This document shows positions 1 through 8,287 of a DNA stretch of 64,000 nt, piece after piece (the first letter of the stretch is position 1; every line of letters begins with the position of its first letter). Source of the stretch: Donghicola mangrovi (GTDB lineage Bacteria; Pseudomonadota; Alphaproteobacteria; Rhodobacterales; Rhodobacteraceae); assembly GCF_013377535.1 (NCBI RefSeq), contig NZ_JABCJE010000005.1, positions 1 through 64,000 on the forward strand. The letters are read 5' to 3'. Both the position numbers and the translations under genes were made by a program. The notes below the pieces were generated by a model that saw only the letters and a program-made list of their open reading frames with translations, had not been told where the DNA came from and did no database searches.

Positions 1-97
1 CATCCCCTTAGTCATACCTAAATGATATTTTCACTTTCGAATTTCGCACTCAGGCTCCATAGTCCAAGGGACTTTTGTTGCTCTGAAAGGTGCAAAA

Positions 98-949
98 TTG
101 CCGGATCGTACTCTGTTTGTGATACGCACGAATGCATTCGACCTGAATAGCAGGCTGTTGGGCCAGCGTTTGGCTGAGATTGCGGGCGCGACGGTGGTTT
201 ATGTTGCCGATGAGCGGAAGAGCATAGTGGATACTGCTGGTTACGCAAAGATCGTGACCAGCGAAGGGGCGCTAGCGGGGCTTGGCATCCGGGATTTGCC
301 TGCGGACTGGGGGTGGTTCTGTGGGGATATGTGCTATTATCTGGCGGCAGATCGGTATCCCGATTTCGATCAATATGCGCTGGTGGAATCCGACGTTTAT
401 ATTCCCGAACGCAGTGTGAAGTCCTTTGTGGAGCAGCTTCAGGCCAAGGATGTGGATGCAACTGCATTCGGGCTGGGGCCGCTAGAGAAGACCAAGCCAT
501 ACTCAAAAGACCTCAAGAAGCTGGATCTGGATCATCGCTGGGGCTGCATTTTCCCCATTAGCTGCGTGACCAAGGATTTGGTGCATGTGATGCACGCGCT
601 GCGGATCAGGGCGCTGAAACGCGACTTGCGCATCAATGATGAGGGAATTTTGTGTGGAGCGGTGCAGTTGGCAAAGGCCAGCTACAAGCCCCTCGAGCAA
701 CTGATTCCCGACCTGATTGACCCCGACACCTTTGACACGAACCCGCCGCACCTCCTCGATGCGCTCTATGCTGACCCGGAGGAGGCACGGATCTTCCATC
801 CTGCAGTCAGTTTCGAAAAAGTTATCGACCGCATCTACTCTAGCGAGAAAAACTACACCCGCCATCGGCTTCGTCGGGTATTAAAAGAGGCAGAGGGGAT
901 GCAGCGCACCGCGATCCTCCGGACCTTGGGGCTAGACGGAGAAATCTGA
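98..949 (+). CDS. Hypothetical protein, possibly surface-glycan related
   Basis: This 283-residue protein is not recognised. It is soluble, with no signal peptide or membrane segment. It has an acidic stretch VESDVYIPE near residue 105 that resembles the DXD-type region of glycosyltransferases, but this is weak. The start is a TTG preceded by a GAAAGG-like ribosome site; no ATG lies near the 5' end. Its TGA overlaps the ATG of the FkbM methyltransferase (TGATG), so the two are translationally coupled. That pairing suggests a role in making or decorating a polysaccharide or glycolipid. The coding region is clear; the function is a guess. Confidence 0.7.
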   Translation: MPDRTLFVIRTNAFDLNSRLLGQRLAEIAGATVVYVADERKSIVDTAGYAKIVTSEGALAGLGIRDLPADWGWFCGDMCYYLAADRYPDFDQYALVESDVYIPERSVKSFVEQLQAKDVDATAFGLGPLEKTKPYSKDLKKLDLDHRWGCIFPISCVTKDLVHVMHALRIRALKRDLRINDEGILCGAVQLAKASYKPLEQLIPDLIDPDTFDTNPPHLLDALYADPEEARIFHPAVSFEKVIDRIYSSEKNYTRHRLRRVLKEAEGMQRTAILRTLGLDGEI

Positions 950-1827
950 TGTATGACGACGGCAGCACTGTTCGTACCGGTTTTTTGGTAAAGGTGCTGA
1001 AGTTTGAGCGTAGGTTAAGAATTCTGGATGTGGGCGCCAATCCTCTTGTCGAGGGCGATGTGTCCTATAAGGGCCTGCTGGATCAGGGCTACGCCGAGGT
1101 GGTGGGGTTCGAGCCCCAAGAACATGCCTTGGCCGCTTTGCTGGAACGCAAATCCGAAGCTGAGACTTATTTGCCCTACGCGTTGGGCGCGGGGCAGGAA
1201 AAGGAACTGCATCTCTTCCAGTCCAGCGGTTTCACATCGGTCTTTCCGGCGGATGCCGCCAGTGCCCGCTATCTGGGTTTCCATCAAGCGATGAAGGAAA
1301 CGGATCGGGTGCAAATCCAGACCCGCCGCATGGACGAGATCACCGAAATCGGCGCGGTGGATTTTCTGAAAATCGATGTGCAAGGCAGCGAGACCGAGAT
1401 CATCAGCCACGGGCTGAAGACTTTGGCTGGGGCAGTGGCTGTGCAATCCGAGGTGCGGTTCTTTCCGCTCTACGAGGGCGAGCCGACCTATGGCGAGCTG
1501 GAGCAGGCCTTGGCCAAGGGGGGCTTCCGGTTCCTGAAATTGGCCAGCCTCAAGCACGTTTCGGCGGCATCGAAATGGCGCAAAAGGCTGCGCCGGACGA
1601 TCTATTCCCAAGCGGTGGATGGCGACGGGTTTTACCTGCGGGATATGCGGCGGCCAGAGGCCTATTCCGACGATCAGCTCAAGGCCTTGGCGATCCTTGC
1701 TGACGGGATCATGGATGCGCCCGATGTGACGCTGTTCGCGCTGGACCATCTGATCGCCCGGGAGGCCATTCCAGAGAGTTCGGCCGAGGCGTATCTGGCC
1801 ACTCTTCCCAGCGAATGGACCAAATAA
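949..1827 (+). CDS. FkbM family SAM-dependent methyltransferase
   Basis: A 292-residue class I SAM methyltransferase of the FkbM type, expected to O-methylate a sugar or other hydroxyl. The SAM-binding loop is LDVGAN near residue 26, followed by an acidic residue after strand 2 (VGFEPQ). The family's conserved IDVQGSE motif lies near residues 141-147. Residues after about 205 form an extra C-terminal tail. The start ATG overlaps the stop of the upstream gene. FkbM proteins commonly sit in exopolysaccharide and glycan loci, so this may be the end of such a cluster extending left of the window. The substrate cannot be read from the sequence. Confidence 0.88.
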   Translation: MYDDGSTVRTGFLVKVLKFERRLRILDVGANPLVEGDVSYKGLLDQGYAEVVGFEPQEHALAALLERKSEAETYLPYALGAGQEKELHLFQSSGFTSVFPADAASARYLGFHQAMKETDRVQIQTRRMDEITEIGAVDFLKIDVQGSETEIISHGLKTLAGAVAVQSEVRFFPLYEGEPTYGELEQALAKGGFRFLKLASLKHVSAASKWRKRLRRTIYSQAVDGDGFYLRDMRRPEAYSDDQLKALAILADGIMDAPDVTLFALDHLIAREAIPESSAEAYLATLPSEWTK

Positions 1828-1864
1828 AAAGGGGCCGCTGATCCAGCGGCCCCAAGGTGTTTTA
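1825..1864. terminator. Bidirectional intrinsic terminator
   Basis: A 9-bp stem, GGGGCCGCT (1831-1839) with AGCGGCCCC (1845-1853), is flanked by an A-run on its left and T-rich sequence on its right. It can therefore end both the FkbM operon and the convergent symporter gene. Confidence 0.85.
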
Positions 1865-3286
1865 GCGGCCTGCGTTGCTCCAGGCTTCGCGATCGATGTC
1901 CAGATCGGCATAGTCGTCGGGGTTCAGAACCGGACGGTCGACGCCTTCTTTCAGCTGGGTGCGGAAGTCGCGCAGCAGACGCATCGCCACGGGGAACAGC
2001 ATCATGATGGCCAGCAGGTTCACCAGCGCCAGAATGCCCATCATCGGGTCCGAGAAGAAGAACACCGAGGTTGCCGCAGGTGCCACGGCCCCCAGGAACA
2101 CGATGCCCATGATCGCCAGACGGAACACGATCAGCGCAGGCTTGCTGCGGGTCATGAAGGTCAGCGCGTTTTCACCGAGGTAGTAGTTGTAGATGATCGA
2201 CGAGAACGCGAACAGCAGGATGGCGGCGGTCAGGTAGTACTGCGCCCATTCCCCAAGGTGGTGCACGATGGACTGCTGGGTCAGGGTCACGCCGTCGATG
2301 CCTTCGGCGCCGGGAACGTAGACGTCACCCAGCAGGATCACGAACGCGGTGCACGAGCAGATCAGGATGGTGTCGATGAACACCGAGAACGCCTGAGTGA
2401 TGCCCTGGCTGATGGGGTGACGCACTTGGGCGGTCGCCGCAACGTTGGGGGCAGATCCCAGACCGGCCTCGTTCGAGAACAGGCCGCGACGCAGACCTTG
2501 GGCAATCGCTGCACCCATGCCGCCGCTGACGGCCTCTTCCCAGCCAAAGGCATTCTTGACGATGCTTGCGATGACGGCGGGGATTTCGCTGATGTGCAGC
2601 ACGATGACCGCAACAGCCATCAGGATGTAGCCAACCGCCATGATCGGCACCACAACGTCCGAGGCCTTGGCGATGCGGTGAATGCCGCCAAAGATGATAA
2701 AGCCCGACAGCAGCGCCAGCGCGATACCGGTCCACAGACGGTCAATCCCCAGCGAATCCTGAACGGCGCCAGCGACGGTGTTGCCTTGGAACGCGTTAAA
2801 GCCAAAGCCGAACGCAGCAATCAGACAGACCGAATAGACGACGGCCAGCCATTTGTAGTCGGCTCCAAGACCGTGGATGATCGCGGTAGCGGGGCCGCCG
2901 CGGTAGCCTTCGTCGGTCTTGCGTTTGAACAGCTGCGCGAGCGAGCATTCGACCAGACTGGTGGCCATACCAACCAGCGCGATCGCCCACATCCAGAACA
3001 CAGCACCGGGCCCGCCAAGGGTGATGGCCACGGCCACACCGGCGATGTTCCCGCCGCCCACACGACCGCCCACCGACACCAGCAGAGCTTCGCGTGCGGA
3101 AATCTGGGTCGAGTCGCCAGAGTTGTTCTTGTTCGACAGCACGCGGAACATGCGGCCAAAGTATTCAAACTGGACAAAGCCGGTTGCGATGGTGATGAAC
3201 GCACCGAAGACGACAAGGATCGGGATCAGCGACCAGCCCCACGTCAGGTCTCCGATCTTGCCGAAGATCAGTTCCAAAAATTCCAT
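1862..3286 (-). CDS. AGCS family sodium:alanine/glycine-type symporter
   Basis: A 474-residue inner-membrane transporter of the alanine/glycine:cation symporter family, about ten hydrophobic segments long and of normal family length. Family hallmarks include GGRVGGGNIAGVAVAITLGG near residues 72-91 and the FSNEAGLGSAPNVAATA region near 270. It imports a small neutral amino acid with sodium. Its neighbours are an HTH regulator, asparaginase and aspartase, which suggests asparagine or a related amino acid as cargo; that substrate is inference. It diverges from the regulator gene over a 128-bp region carrying a strong inverted repeat. Confidence 0.92.
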   Translation of the reverse strand: MEFLELIFGKIGDLTWGWSLIPILVVFGAFITIATGFVQFEYFGRMFRVLSNKNNSGDSTQISAREALLVSVGGRVGGGNIAGVAVAITLGGPGAVFWMWAIALVGMATSLVECSLAQLFKRKTDEGYRGGPATAIIHGLGADYKWLAVVYSVCLIAAFGFGFNAFQGNTVAGAVQDSLGIDRLWTGIALALLSGFIIFGGIHRIAKASDVVVPIMAVGYILMAVAVIVLHISEIPAVIASIVKNAFGWEEAVSGGMGAAIAQGLRRGLFSNEAGLGSAPNVAATAQVRHPISQGITQAFSVFIDTILICSCTAFVILLGDVYVPGAEGIDGVTLTQQSIVHHLGEWAQYYLTAAILLFAFSSIIYNYYLGENALTFMTRSKPALIVFRLAIMGIVFLGAVAPAATSVFFFSDPMMGILALVNLLAIMMLFPVAMRLLRDFRTQLKEGVDRPVLNPDDYADLDIDREAWSNAGR

Positions 3287-3326
3287 AAGCCCCTCCCGGT
3301 CGGGTCATTGGTTAACGATTGGGGCA

Positions 3327-3410
3327 CACTAGTTAGCGAAATCGGTGTTACCATTTCGCTAACTTGCGCAGGGTTGGCGCAACTTGTATCGAAAACAGCG
3401 TCAACTAGTG
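3327..3410. promoter_or_regulatory. Operator-like inverted repeats between symporter and regulator
   Basis: GTTAGCGAAAT (3332-3342) and ATTTCGCTAAC (3353-3363) form a perfect 11-bp inverted repeat with a 10-bp spacer. A second pair, CACTAGTT (3327-3334) and AACTAGTG (3403-3410), brackets it. The word GCGTCAACTAG (3398-3408) recurs in the aspA upstream region. The arrangement fits autoregulation by the adjacent HTH protein and control of the symporter. Confidence 0.7.
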
Positions 3411-3414
3411 AAGG

Positions 3415-4236
3415 GTGAGCCCCGTGTCACGCGATTTGCCAGCGAACCTCAAGGCGCTTTGCAGCTATCACAAGTCCATCGCCGAGGTGTGCAGGCAGCT
3501 GGGGGTGAACCGCTCTCAGTTCAACCGCTATCTGAATGGCGAGACGTTTCCATCCCTGCGGCTGATGCGGCGGATGTGCGATTTCTTCGGGGTCGAGGAG
3601 TCAGAGATTCTGATGCCCCACGGCCAGTTCATGGAACTGATCCGGTTGAAGCCCCACGAATCCGGTGTCCGCGCCGAACCCAACAAGATCGCCGCCATCG
3701 CCGAGGACCTGCGCATGGGCTCGCGCCGCGATCTGGACCGGTACGTGGGTTATTACTTTACCTACTACAATTCGATGTCCCATCCGGGGATGATCCTGCG
3801 CTCGCTCACGCGGATTTACCGCACGCGCTTTGGCATCAACGTCAAAAGCATCGAAACCGTCGGGATGCCCGGTCAGCGCAAGTTCACCTGCAAATACGAG
3901 GGTGCGTGTTTCATGCTGGGGGATCGGCTGTTCATGACAGTGATGGAGATGCTGACCCGCAACGAGGTCATGCAGATCATCCTCTATCCCAGCTACAACA
4001 ACCGCATCCATTACCTGACCGGCGTGGTGTCGGGGGTCGCGGCGCGGGCGCCCCGTCCGCCCTCGGCCACGCGGATCGTTTGCCAGTACATGGGCGACAA
4101 TCTGGACCTGCGCAAAAGCCTGAAGCTGAGCGGTCTCTATACACCCGACGATCCCGCAATTCCGGCCGAGGTCCGCGCGATGCTGTCCGGCGGCGTCCGC
4201 GAAGGGACCGGCCTGATCGAAGCGCCTTTGCTTTAG
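3415..4236 (+). CDS. XRE-like helix-turn-helix transcriptional regulator
   Basis: A 273-residue regulator with an N-terminal lambda-repressor-like HTH (about residues 20-65, including VCRQLGVNRSQFNRYLNGE) and a C-terminal domain of unknown ligand specificity. The chosen start is the GTG at 3415, seven bases after a GCGTCAACTAG word. It sits between the symporter and the asparaginase/aspartase genes and most likely controls them in response to asparagine, aspartate or a nitrogen signal. Its stop overlaps the convergent asparaginase stop by 4 bp, so no terminator separates them. Confidence 0.85.
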   Translation: MSPVSRDLPANLKALCSYHKSIAEVCRQLGVNRSQFNRYLNGETFPSLRLMRRMCDFFGVEESEILMPHGQFMELIRLKPHESGVRAEPNKIAAIAEDLRMGSRRDLDRYVGYYFTYYNSMSHPGMILRSLTRIYRTRFGINVKSIETVGMPGQRKFTCKYEGACFMLGDRLFMTVMEMLTRNEVMQIILYPSYNNRIHYLTGVVSGVAARAPRPPSATRIVCQYMGDNLDLRKSLKLSGLYTPDDPAIPAEVRAMLSGGVREGTGLIEAPLL

Positions 4237-5186
4237 GCGGCGGTGTATTCTCCGCACTGGCAGGTGGACAGGTAGGCGCGCTGCGCCTCTGGATCTGCGA
4301 ACTGGCTCAGGGCGAACTGCACCTTGGCATAGGCCATCTCGGGGGTCATATCGCGCCCGTCGATAACGCCCGCATCGCGCAGAATGCCCCCCGCCGCATA
4401 GGTGCCCAGACGAATGCCCCCCTCGGCGCATTGGGACACGGCGACCACGGGGATATCGCGGCCTTGGGCCAGCATAAGGGCTTCGCGCAGGGCAGGGCTT
4501 TCGGGGGCGGTGCCCGATCCGTAGCAGCGCAGAATGATCCCGTCGCAGCGCTCGGCGGCATAGCAGATCAGCTCGGTGCAGGTGCCCGGCGTGATCGACA
4601 GCATCCCGACCCGATGATCGCCGACCGTATTCAGCAGCAGCTTGTCGGCGGGAATGACGGGCATGGTGGACACTGCTTCGGCCTCAAACGCGTCAAAGGC
4701 GTGGGAGTGCGATTTGCGCACCCGCCCGCCATGCAGCCGCTTGCCCGCGAACTGCACCCAGACACCGGCGGGGGACAGGATCGCCGCGTTCAGCGCGTCG
4801 CGCAGGTTGCGGGTGCCATCGGTGCCTTCCACCGTCAGGGGCAGCATCGCGCCGGTCACCACCACGGGTTTCTTCAGGCCGGGCAGGGCCAAGCACAGCG
4901 CCGCCGCCGTATAGGCCAGCGTATCGGTGCCGTGGGTCACCACGAACCCGTCGAACCGGTCATAGGCGGCGTGGATGGTGCGGGCGATCTTGTCCCACTC
5001 CGCGGGGGTGGCTTGGGCGCTGTCGATCAGCGGATCAAAGGCACTGACCTGCACCTCGGCCCCGACATTGCCAGAGGCCTGTAGCGCCTCGATCGCGGTC
5101 TCCAGCACGCCGGCTTGGGGGGCGAAACCGGCCTCGGTCTGCGCCATGCCAATGGTGCCGCCGGTGTGAATCAGTAACAAAGCCAT
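4233..5186 (-). CDS. L-asparaginase (type I/II family)
   Basis: A 317-residue amidohydrolase converting L-asparagine to L-aspartate and ammonia. Both catalytic signatures are present: HTGGTIG at residues 7-13 with nucleophile Thr11, and THGTDT at 84-89 with the Thr87-Asp88 pair. There is no signal peptide, so the enzyme should be cytoplasmic. It diverges from aspA across 233 bp. Together the two enzymes take asparagine to fumarate with release of two ammonia molecules, and the adjacent symporter would supply substrate. Type I versus type II cannot be settled from the motifs alone. Confidence 0.93.
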   Translation of the reverse strand: MALLLIHTGGTIGMAQTEAGFAPQAGVLETAIEALQASGNVGAEVQVSAFDPLIDSAQATPAEWDKIARTIHAAYDRFDGFVVTHGTDTLAYTAAALCLALPGLKKPVVVTGAMLPLTVEGTDGTRNLRDALNAAILSPAGVWVQFAGKRLHGGRVRKSHSHAFDAFEAEAVSTMPVIPADKLLLNTVGDHRVGMLSITPGTCTELICYAAERCDGIILRCYGSGTAPESPALREALMLAQGRDIPVVAVSQCAEGGIRLGTYAAGGILRDAGVIDGRDMTPEMAYAKVQFALSQFADPEAQRAYLSTCQCGEYTAA

Positions 5187-5419
5187 TCTTGTCCCCTTGT
5201 CCCGTCGCTTGGTTTTTATCTGTCTCGGGCCTCGGCCCGGGCGTCTGGTGCATCATATAACGACGCCGCGCCAGATTCTGCCCCTGCAGCATCTGATGCT
5301 ACTGAACCCCGAAGAAGCGTCAACTAGCACCAAAAATCCGAATGCGCCGGACAGCCGTGTTGATTTGTCACGCAGCAAGCGTATGTGCCGCCTCGTCTGA
5401 AAAGCAGGGAGGCTGCGCG
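5187..5419. promoter_or_regulatory. Divergent asparaginase/aspA control region
   Basis: These 233 bp separate two divergent catabolic genes. GCGTCAACTAG at 5317-5327 is an exact 11-base match to 3398-3408 beside the HTH regulator start. This makes it the best candidate for a second binding site of that regulator. I could not assign a convincing -35/-10 pair. Confidence 0.5.
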
Positions 5420-6772
5420 ATGCGCACAGAACAGGACTCACTCGGTGAAATGCAGATTCCGGCGGATGCGCTGTACGGGATCCACACACTGCGAGCCTAC
5501 AACAATTTCCGGATTTCCTATGTTCCGGTGTCGGATTTCCCCGAACTGGTCCGCGCCATGGCCATGGTGAAAAAGGCCGCAGCCATCGCGAACTGCAAAC
5601 TGGGTGTGCTGCCGAAATCCAAGGCTGACCCCATTCAGGCCGCCTGCGATGAGCTGATCGCGGGCAAGCATCACGACGCCTTTATCGTGGATATGATTCA
5701 GGGCGGGGCGGGGACCTCGACCAACATGAACGCGAACGAGGTGATCGCCAATCTCGCGCTGAAGCGCATGGGGCACGGGCTGGCCGACTATGACCACCTG
5801 CACCCCAATGACGACGTGAACAAATCCCAATCCACCAACGATGTCTACCCCACGGCTCTGCGTCTGGCGATCCTGCTGAACATGCAGAGCCTGACCGCCG
5901 AACACCGCCGCCTGTGCGAGGCGTTCGAGGCCAAAGCCACCGAATTTGACGGCATCCCCAAGGTCGGCCGCACCCAGTTGCAAGACGCGGTTCCAATGAC
6001 ACTGGGCCAAGAGTTCCGGTCCTTTGCTAACACCATCGAAGAGGACATCGACCGCCTACAAGACGTCTCCAAGCTGCTGCTCGAGGTAAACCTTGGCGGC
6101 ACCGCCATCGGCACCGGCGTGAACACTCCCGCCAACTACACCGACGTGGCTGTGGCGCAGCTGATGCAGGTCTCGGGCTTCCCCGTCCGCGCGGCGCGTA
6201 ATCTGGTCGAGGCGTCGTCGGATCTGGGGGCGTTTGTGGCTTTCTCGGGCATTCTGAAACGGGTCGCGGTGAAGCTATCCAAAATCTGCAACGACCTGCG
6301 CCTGCTGTCCTCTGGCCCCCGCTCCGGCATTGGCGAGATCAAGCTGCCCGCGGTTCAGGCTGGCTCCTCGATCATGCCGGGCAAGGTGAACCCCGTGATC
6401 CCCGAGGTCGTAAACCAAGTCGCCTATCAGGTGATCGGCAACGACCTGACCGTGACCATGGCCGCCGAGGCGGGCCAGCTCCAGCTGAACGCGATGGAGC
6501 CTGTGGCGATCTTCAACATCCTCCAGTCGATCCGCATCCTGAAGCGCGCGATGGCATGTCTGACCGACCGCTGCGTCGTAGGCATCGAGGCGGATCAGGA
6601 CCGCTGCACGTATCTGTTGGAAAACAGCCTCGCGTTGGCGACCTCTCTGGTGCCCCAGATCGGCTACGAGAAAGCTGCCAAGGTTGCCAAGCACGCCCTG
6701 AATAACGGCCTGTCCGTTCCCGAAGCGCTGGCGGCGCTGGGGATCACGGCCGATCTGACATCTGCCGCGTAA
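5420..6772 (+). CDS. aspA: Aspartate ammonia-lyase (aspartase)
   Basis: A 450-residue fumarase/aspartase superfamily enzyme that deaminates L-aspartate to fumarate. The superfamily signature GSSIMPGKVNP lies at residues 315-325, and the following VIPEVVNQVAYQVIGND matches aspartases better than class II fumarases. GGAGTSTNMNANEV near residue 95 supplies substrate-binding residues. The reading frame is open further upstream, but the ATG at 5420 gives the normal N-terminus (MRTEQDSLGEMQIP); the upstream extension is not family-like. It acts in the cytoplasm after asparaginase. Confidence 0.93.
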   Translation: MRTEQDSLGEMQIPADALYGIHTLRAYNNFRISYVPVSDFPELVRAMAMVKKAAAIANCKLGVLPKSKADPIQAACDELIAGKHHDAFIVDMIQGGAGTSTNMNANEVIANLALKRMGHGLADYDHLHPNDDVNKSQSTNDVYPTALRLAILLNMQSLTAEHRRLCEAFEAKATEFDGIPKVGRTQLQDAVPMTLGQEFRSFANTIEEDIDRLQDVSKLLLEVNLGGTAIGTGVNTPANYTDVAVAQLMQVSGFPVRAARNLVEASSDLGAFVAFSGILKRVAVKLSKICNDLRLLSSGPRSGIGEIKLPAVQAGSSIMPGKVNPVIPEVVNQVAYQVIGNDLTVTMAAEAGQLQLNAMEPVAIFNILQSIRILKRAMACLTDRCVVGIEADQDRCTYLLENSLALATSLVPQIGYEKAAKVAKHALNNGLSVPEALAALGITADLTSAA

Positions 6773-6808
6773 CTGCGGCATCCGCTCCCCCTCCCGGCTC
6801 CGGCCGGT

Positions 6809-6840
6809 AATAGGGCGTGGCCTTCGGGCTGCGCCCTATT
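6809..6840. terminator. Hairpin between convergent aspA and LysR gene
   Basis: AATAGGGCG (6809-6817) pairs perfectly with CGCCCTATT (6832-6840). The hairpin lies in the 63-bp convergent gap and overlaps the LysR stop codon. The T-tract is poor, so termination efficiency is uncertain. Confidence 0.55.
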
Positions 6841-7699
6841 GCATTGCTGCATCGCGGGCGCATTCCTCGCGGAAGCGGGCGGTGATTTCGGACTCCCGCA
6901 GGGGGGTGATGACGCCAATCTCGCGCCGGAAATCGGTGTCGCCTAGGGGCAGGCAGTGGACGTTGGCGAACTTGGCCGCATAAGCCTCGGCCTGAGGTAG
7001 GATCGACACCCCCAACCCGTCCGCCACCATCGCCAGAATAGCCGGGATGTCGTCCAACTCGGCCCAGTCTGCCACGTCCAGCCCCTGCGTCTCCAGATAG
7101 CGTTCCACCTGACGCCCGCCGAATGACTTGCGGTTGTAGCGGATGAACGGCTGGCTCTGCACAGCCTCGCGCCAGTCGGTGATGCTGCCGTCTTGCGTCG
7201 CGACCACAAAGGGTTCGGTCAACAAGGGCTGCCATTTCAACGCGGGCGGCAGGCCAAAGGCGGGCTTGATCACCACGGCCATGTCCAGCTGCCCCGCATC
7301 TAGTTTGTCCAGTAGTTCCATCGAGGTGCCCGGTATCACCTCGATCCGCACGCGGGGCAGGGCGGCATGGTACCGCGCCATCACCCGCCGCAGTATCGTC
7401 GGCTGGACCGAGTTGATCGCCCCCACCCGCAAGCGCCCCGTCTGCTGCGTCAGGTCCAAGGGTTGGGTCAAGGTATCGGCCAACGCCACCAGCGCCTCGG
7501 CCCGCGCCAGCACAGTCCGCCCCATCCCGTTCAGGATCGCGGCCCTCCCCGTCCGGTCGAACAGGCTGTGCCCCAACTGATCCTCCAGCCGCTTGATATG
7601 GCCGCTGACAGCGGCTTGGGTCAGGCCGATCCGGTCACCGGCGGCGGCAAAGGTGCCATGGCGGGCGACGGCGATCAGGGTGCGCAGTTCGGTCAACAT
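6836..7699 (-). CDS. LysR family transcriptional regulator
   Basis: A 287-residue LysR protein. The N-terminal winged HTH (residues 1-60) contains FAAAGDRIGLTQAAVSGHIKRLE, and the rest is a periplasmic-binding-like effector domain ending near residue 285. It diverges from the VOC gene over 96 bp, so it may regulate that gene and possibly the AGE-family isomerase after it. A short inverted repeat AACAT-N10-ATGTT at 7729-7748 is a candidate site. The effector is unknown. Confidence 0.9.
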   Translation of the reverse strand: MLTELRTLIAVARHGTFAAAGDRIGLTQAAVSGHIKRLEDQLGHSLFDRTGRAAILNGMGRTVLARAEALVALADTLTQPLDLTQQTGRLRVGAINSVQPTILRRVMARYHAALPRVRIEVIPGTSMELLDKLDAGQLDMAVVIKPAFGLPPALKWQPLLTEPFVVATQDGSITDWREAVQSQPFIRYNRKSFGGRQVERYLETQGLDVADWAELDDIPAILAMVADGLGVSILPQAEAYAAKFANVHCLPLGDTDFRREIGVITPLRESEITARFREECARDAAMQ

Positions 7700-7795
7700 T
7701 CATAACGATCCGTTTTGCTCAGGTCGATAACATACAGTTTTTCATGTTCAATGGTCAAAGCTATGGTCGGAACAAATCTTCAAACCGGAGGCACC

Positions 7796-8224
7796 ATGTC
7801 CGCACGTCAAATCCCGCCCTTCCACCTCGCTTTCCCCGTCAACGATTTGGAAAAGGCCCGCGAATTCTACAAAGGCCTGCTGGGATGTGGCGAAGGCCGC
7901 AGCTCGCCGGATTGGGTGGATTTCGATTTCTACGGCCACCAGATCGTCGCGCACCTTGCACCGTCCGAATGTGGCGAGGCACAGCGCAATGCCGTGGACG
8001 GCCACGGCGTGCCGGTCCGCCACTTTGGCGCGGTGCTGCCGATGGACGAATGGCAGGCGCTGGCCGACCGCCTGACCGCAGCGGGCGTCGAGTTCGTGAT
8101 CAAACCCTACATCCGCTTCAAGGGCGAGCCGGGCGAGCAAGCCACCATGTTCTTCAACGATCCCTCGGGCAACGCGGTCGAGTTGAAGTCCTTTGCCGAC
8201 ATGAACAATCTCTTTGCGAAATAA
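7796..8224 (+). CDS. VOC (glyoxalase/dioxygenase fold) family protein
   Basis: A 142-residue single-subunit vicinal-oxygen-chelate protein with the paired beta-alpha-beta-beta-beta pattern: [22 protein letters not shown] near residue 9, and [15 protein letters not shown] near 120. The conserved His10 and the C-terminal Glu (VELK) would be metal ligands. The start at 7796 follows GGAGGCACC, a good ribosome site; the open frame upstream lacks one. Substrate is unknown. The neighbouring LysR gene suggests regulated, small-molecule-responsive expression. Confidence 0.85.
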   Translation: MSARQIPPFHLAFPVNDLEKAREFYKGLLGCGEGRSSPDWVDFDFYGHQIVAHLAPSECGEAQRNAVDGHGVPVRHFGAVLPMDEWQALADRLTAAGVEFVIKPYIRFKGEPGEQATMFFNDPSGNAVELKSFADMNNLFAK

Positions 8225-8287
8225 CAGCCGCTTGAGCTGTTGCCGCAAACGCGCATATTGGGGGCGATCAGAGCAGGAGCGCCCCCG

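Noticed and set aside
5342-5419. N-terminal 26-codon extension of aspA
   Set aside because: It is not aspartase-like, and the ATG at 5420 gives the family N-terminus.
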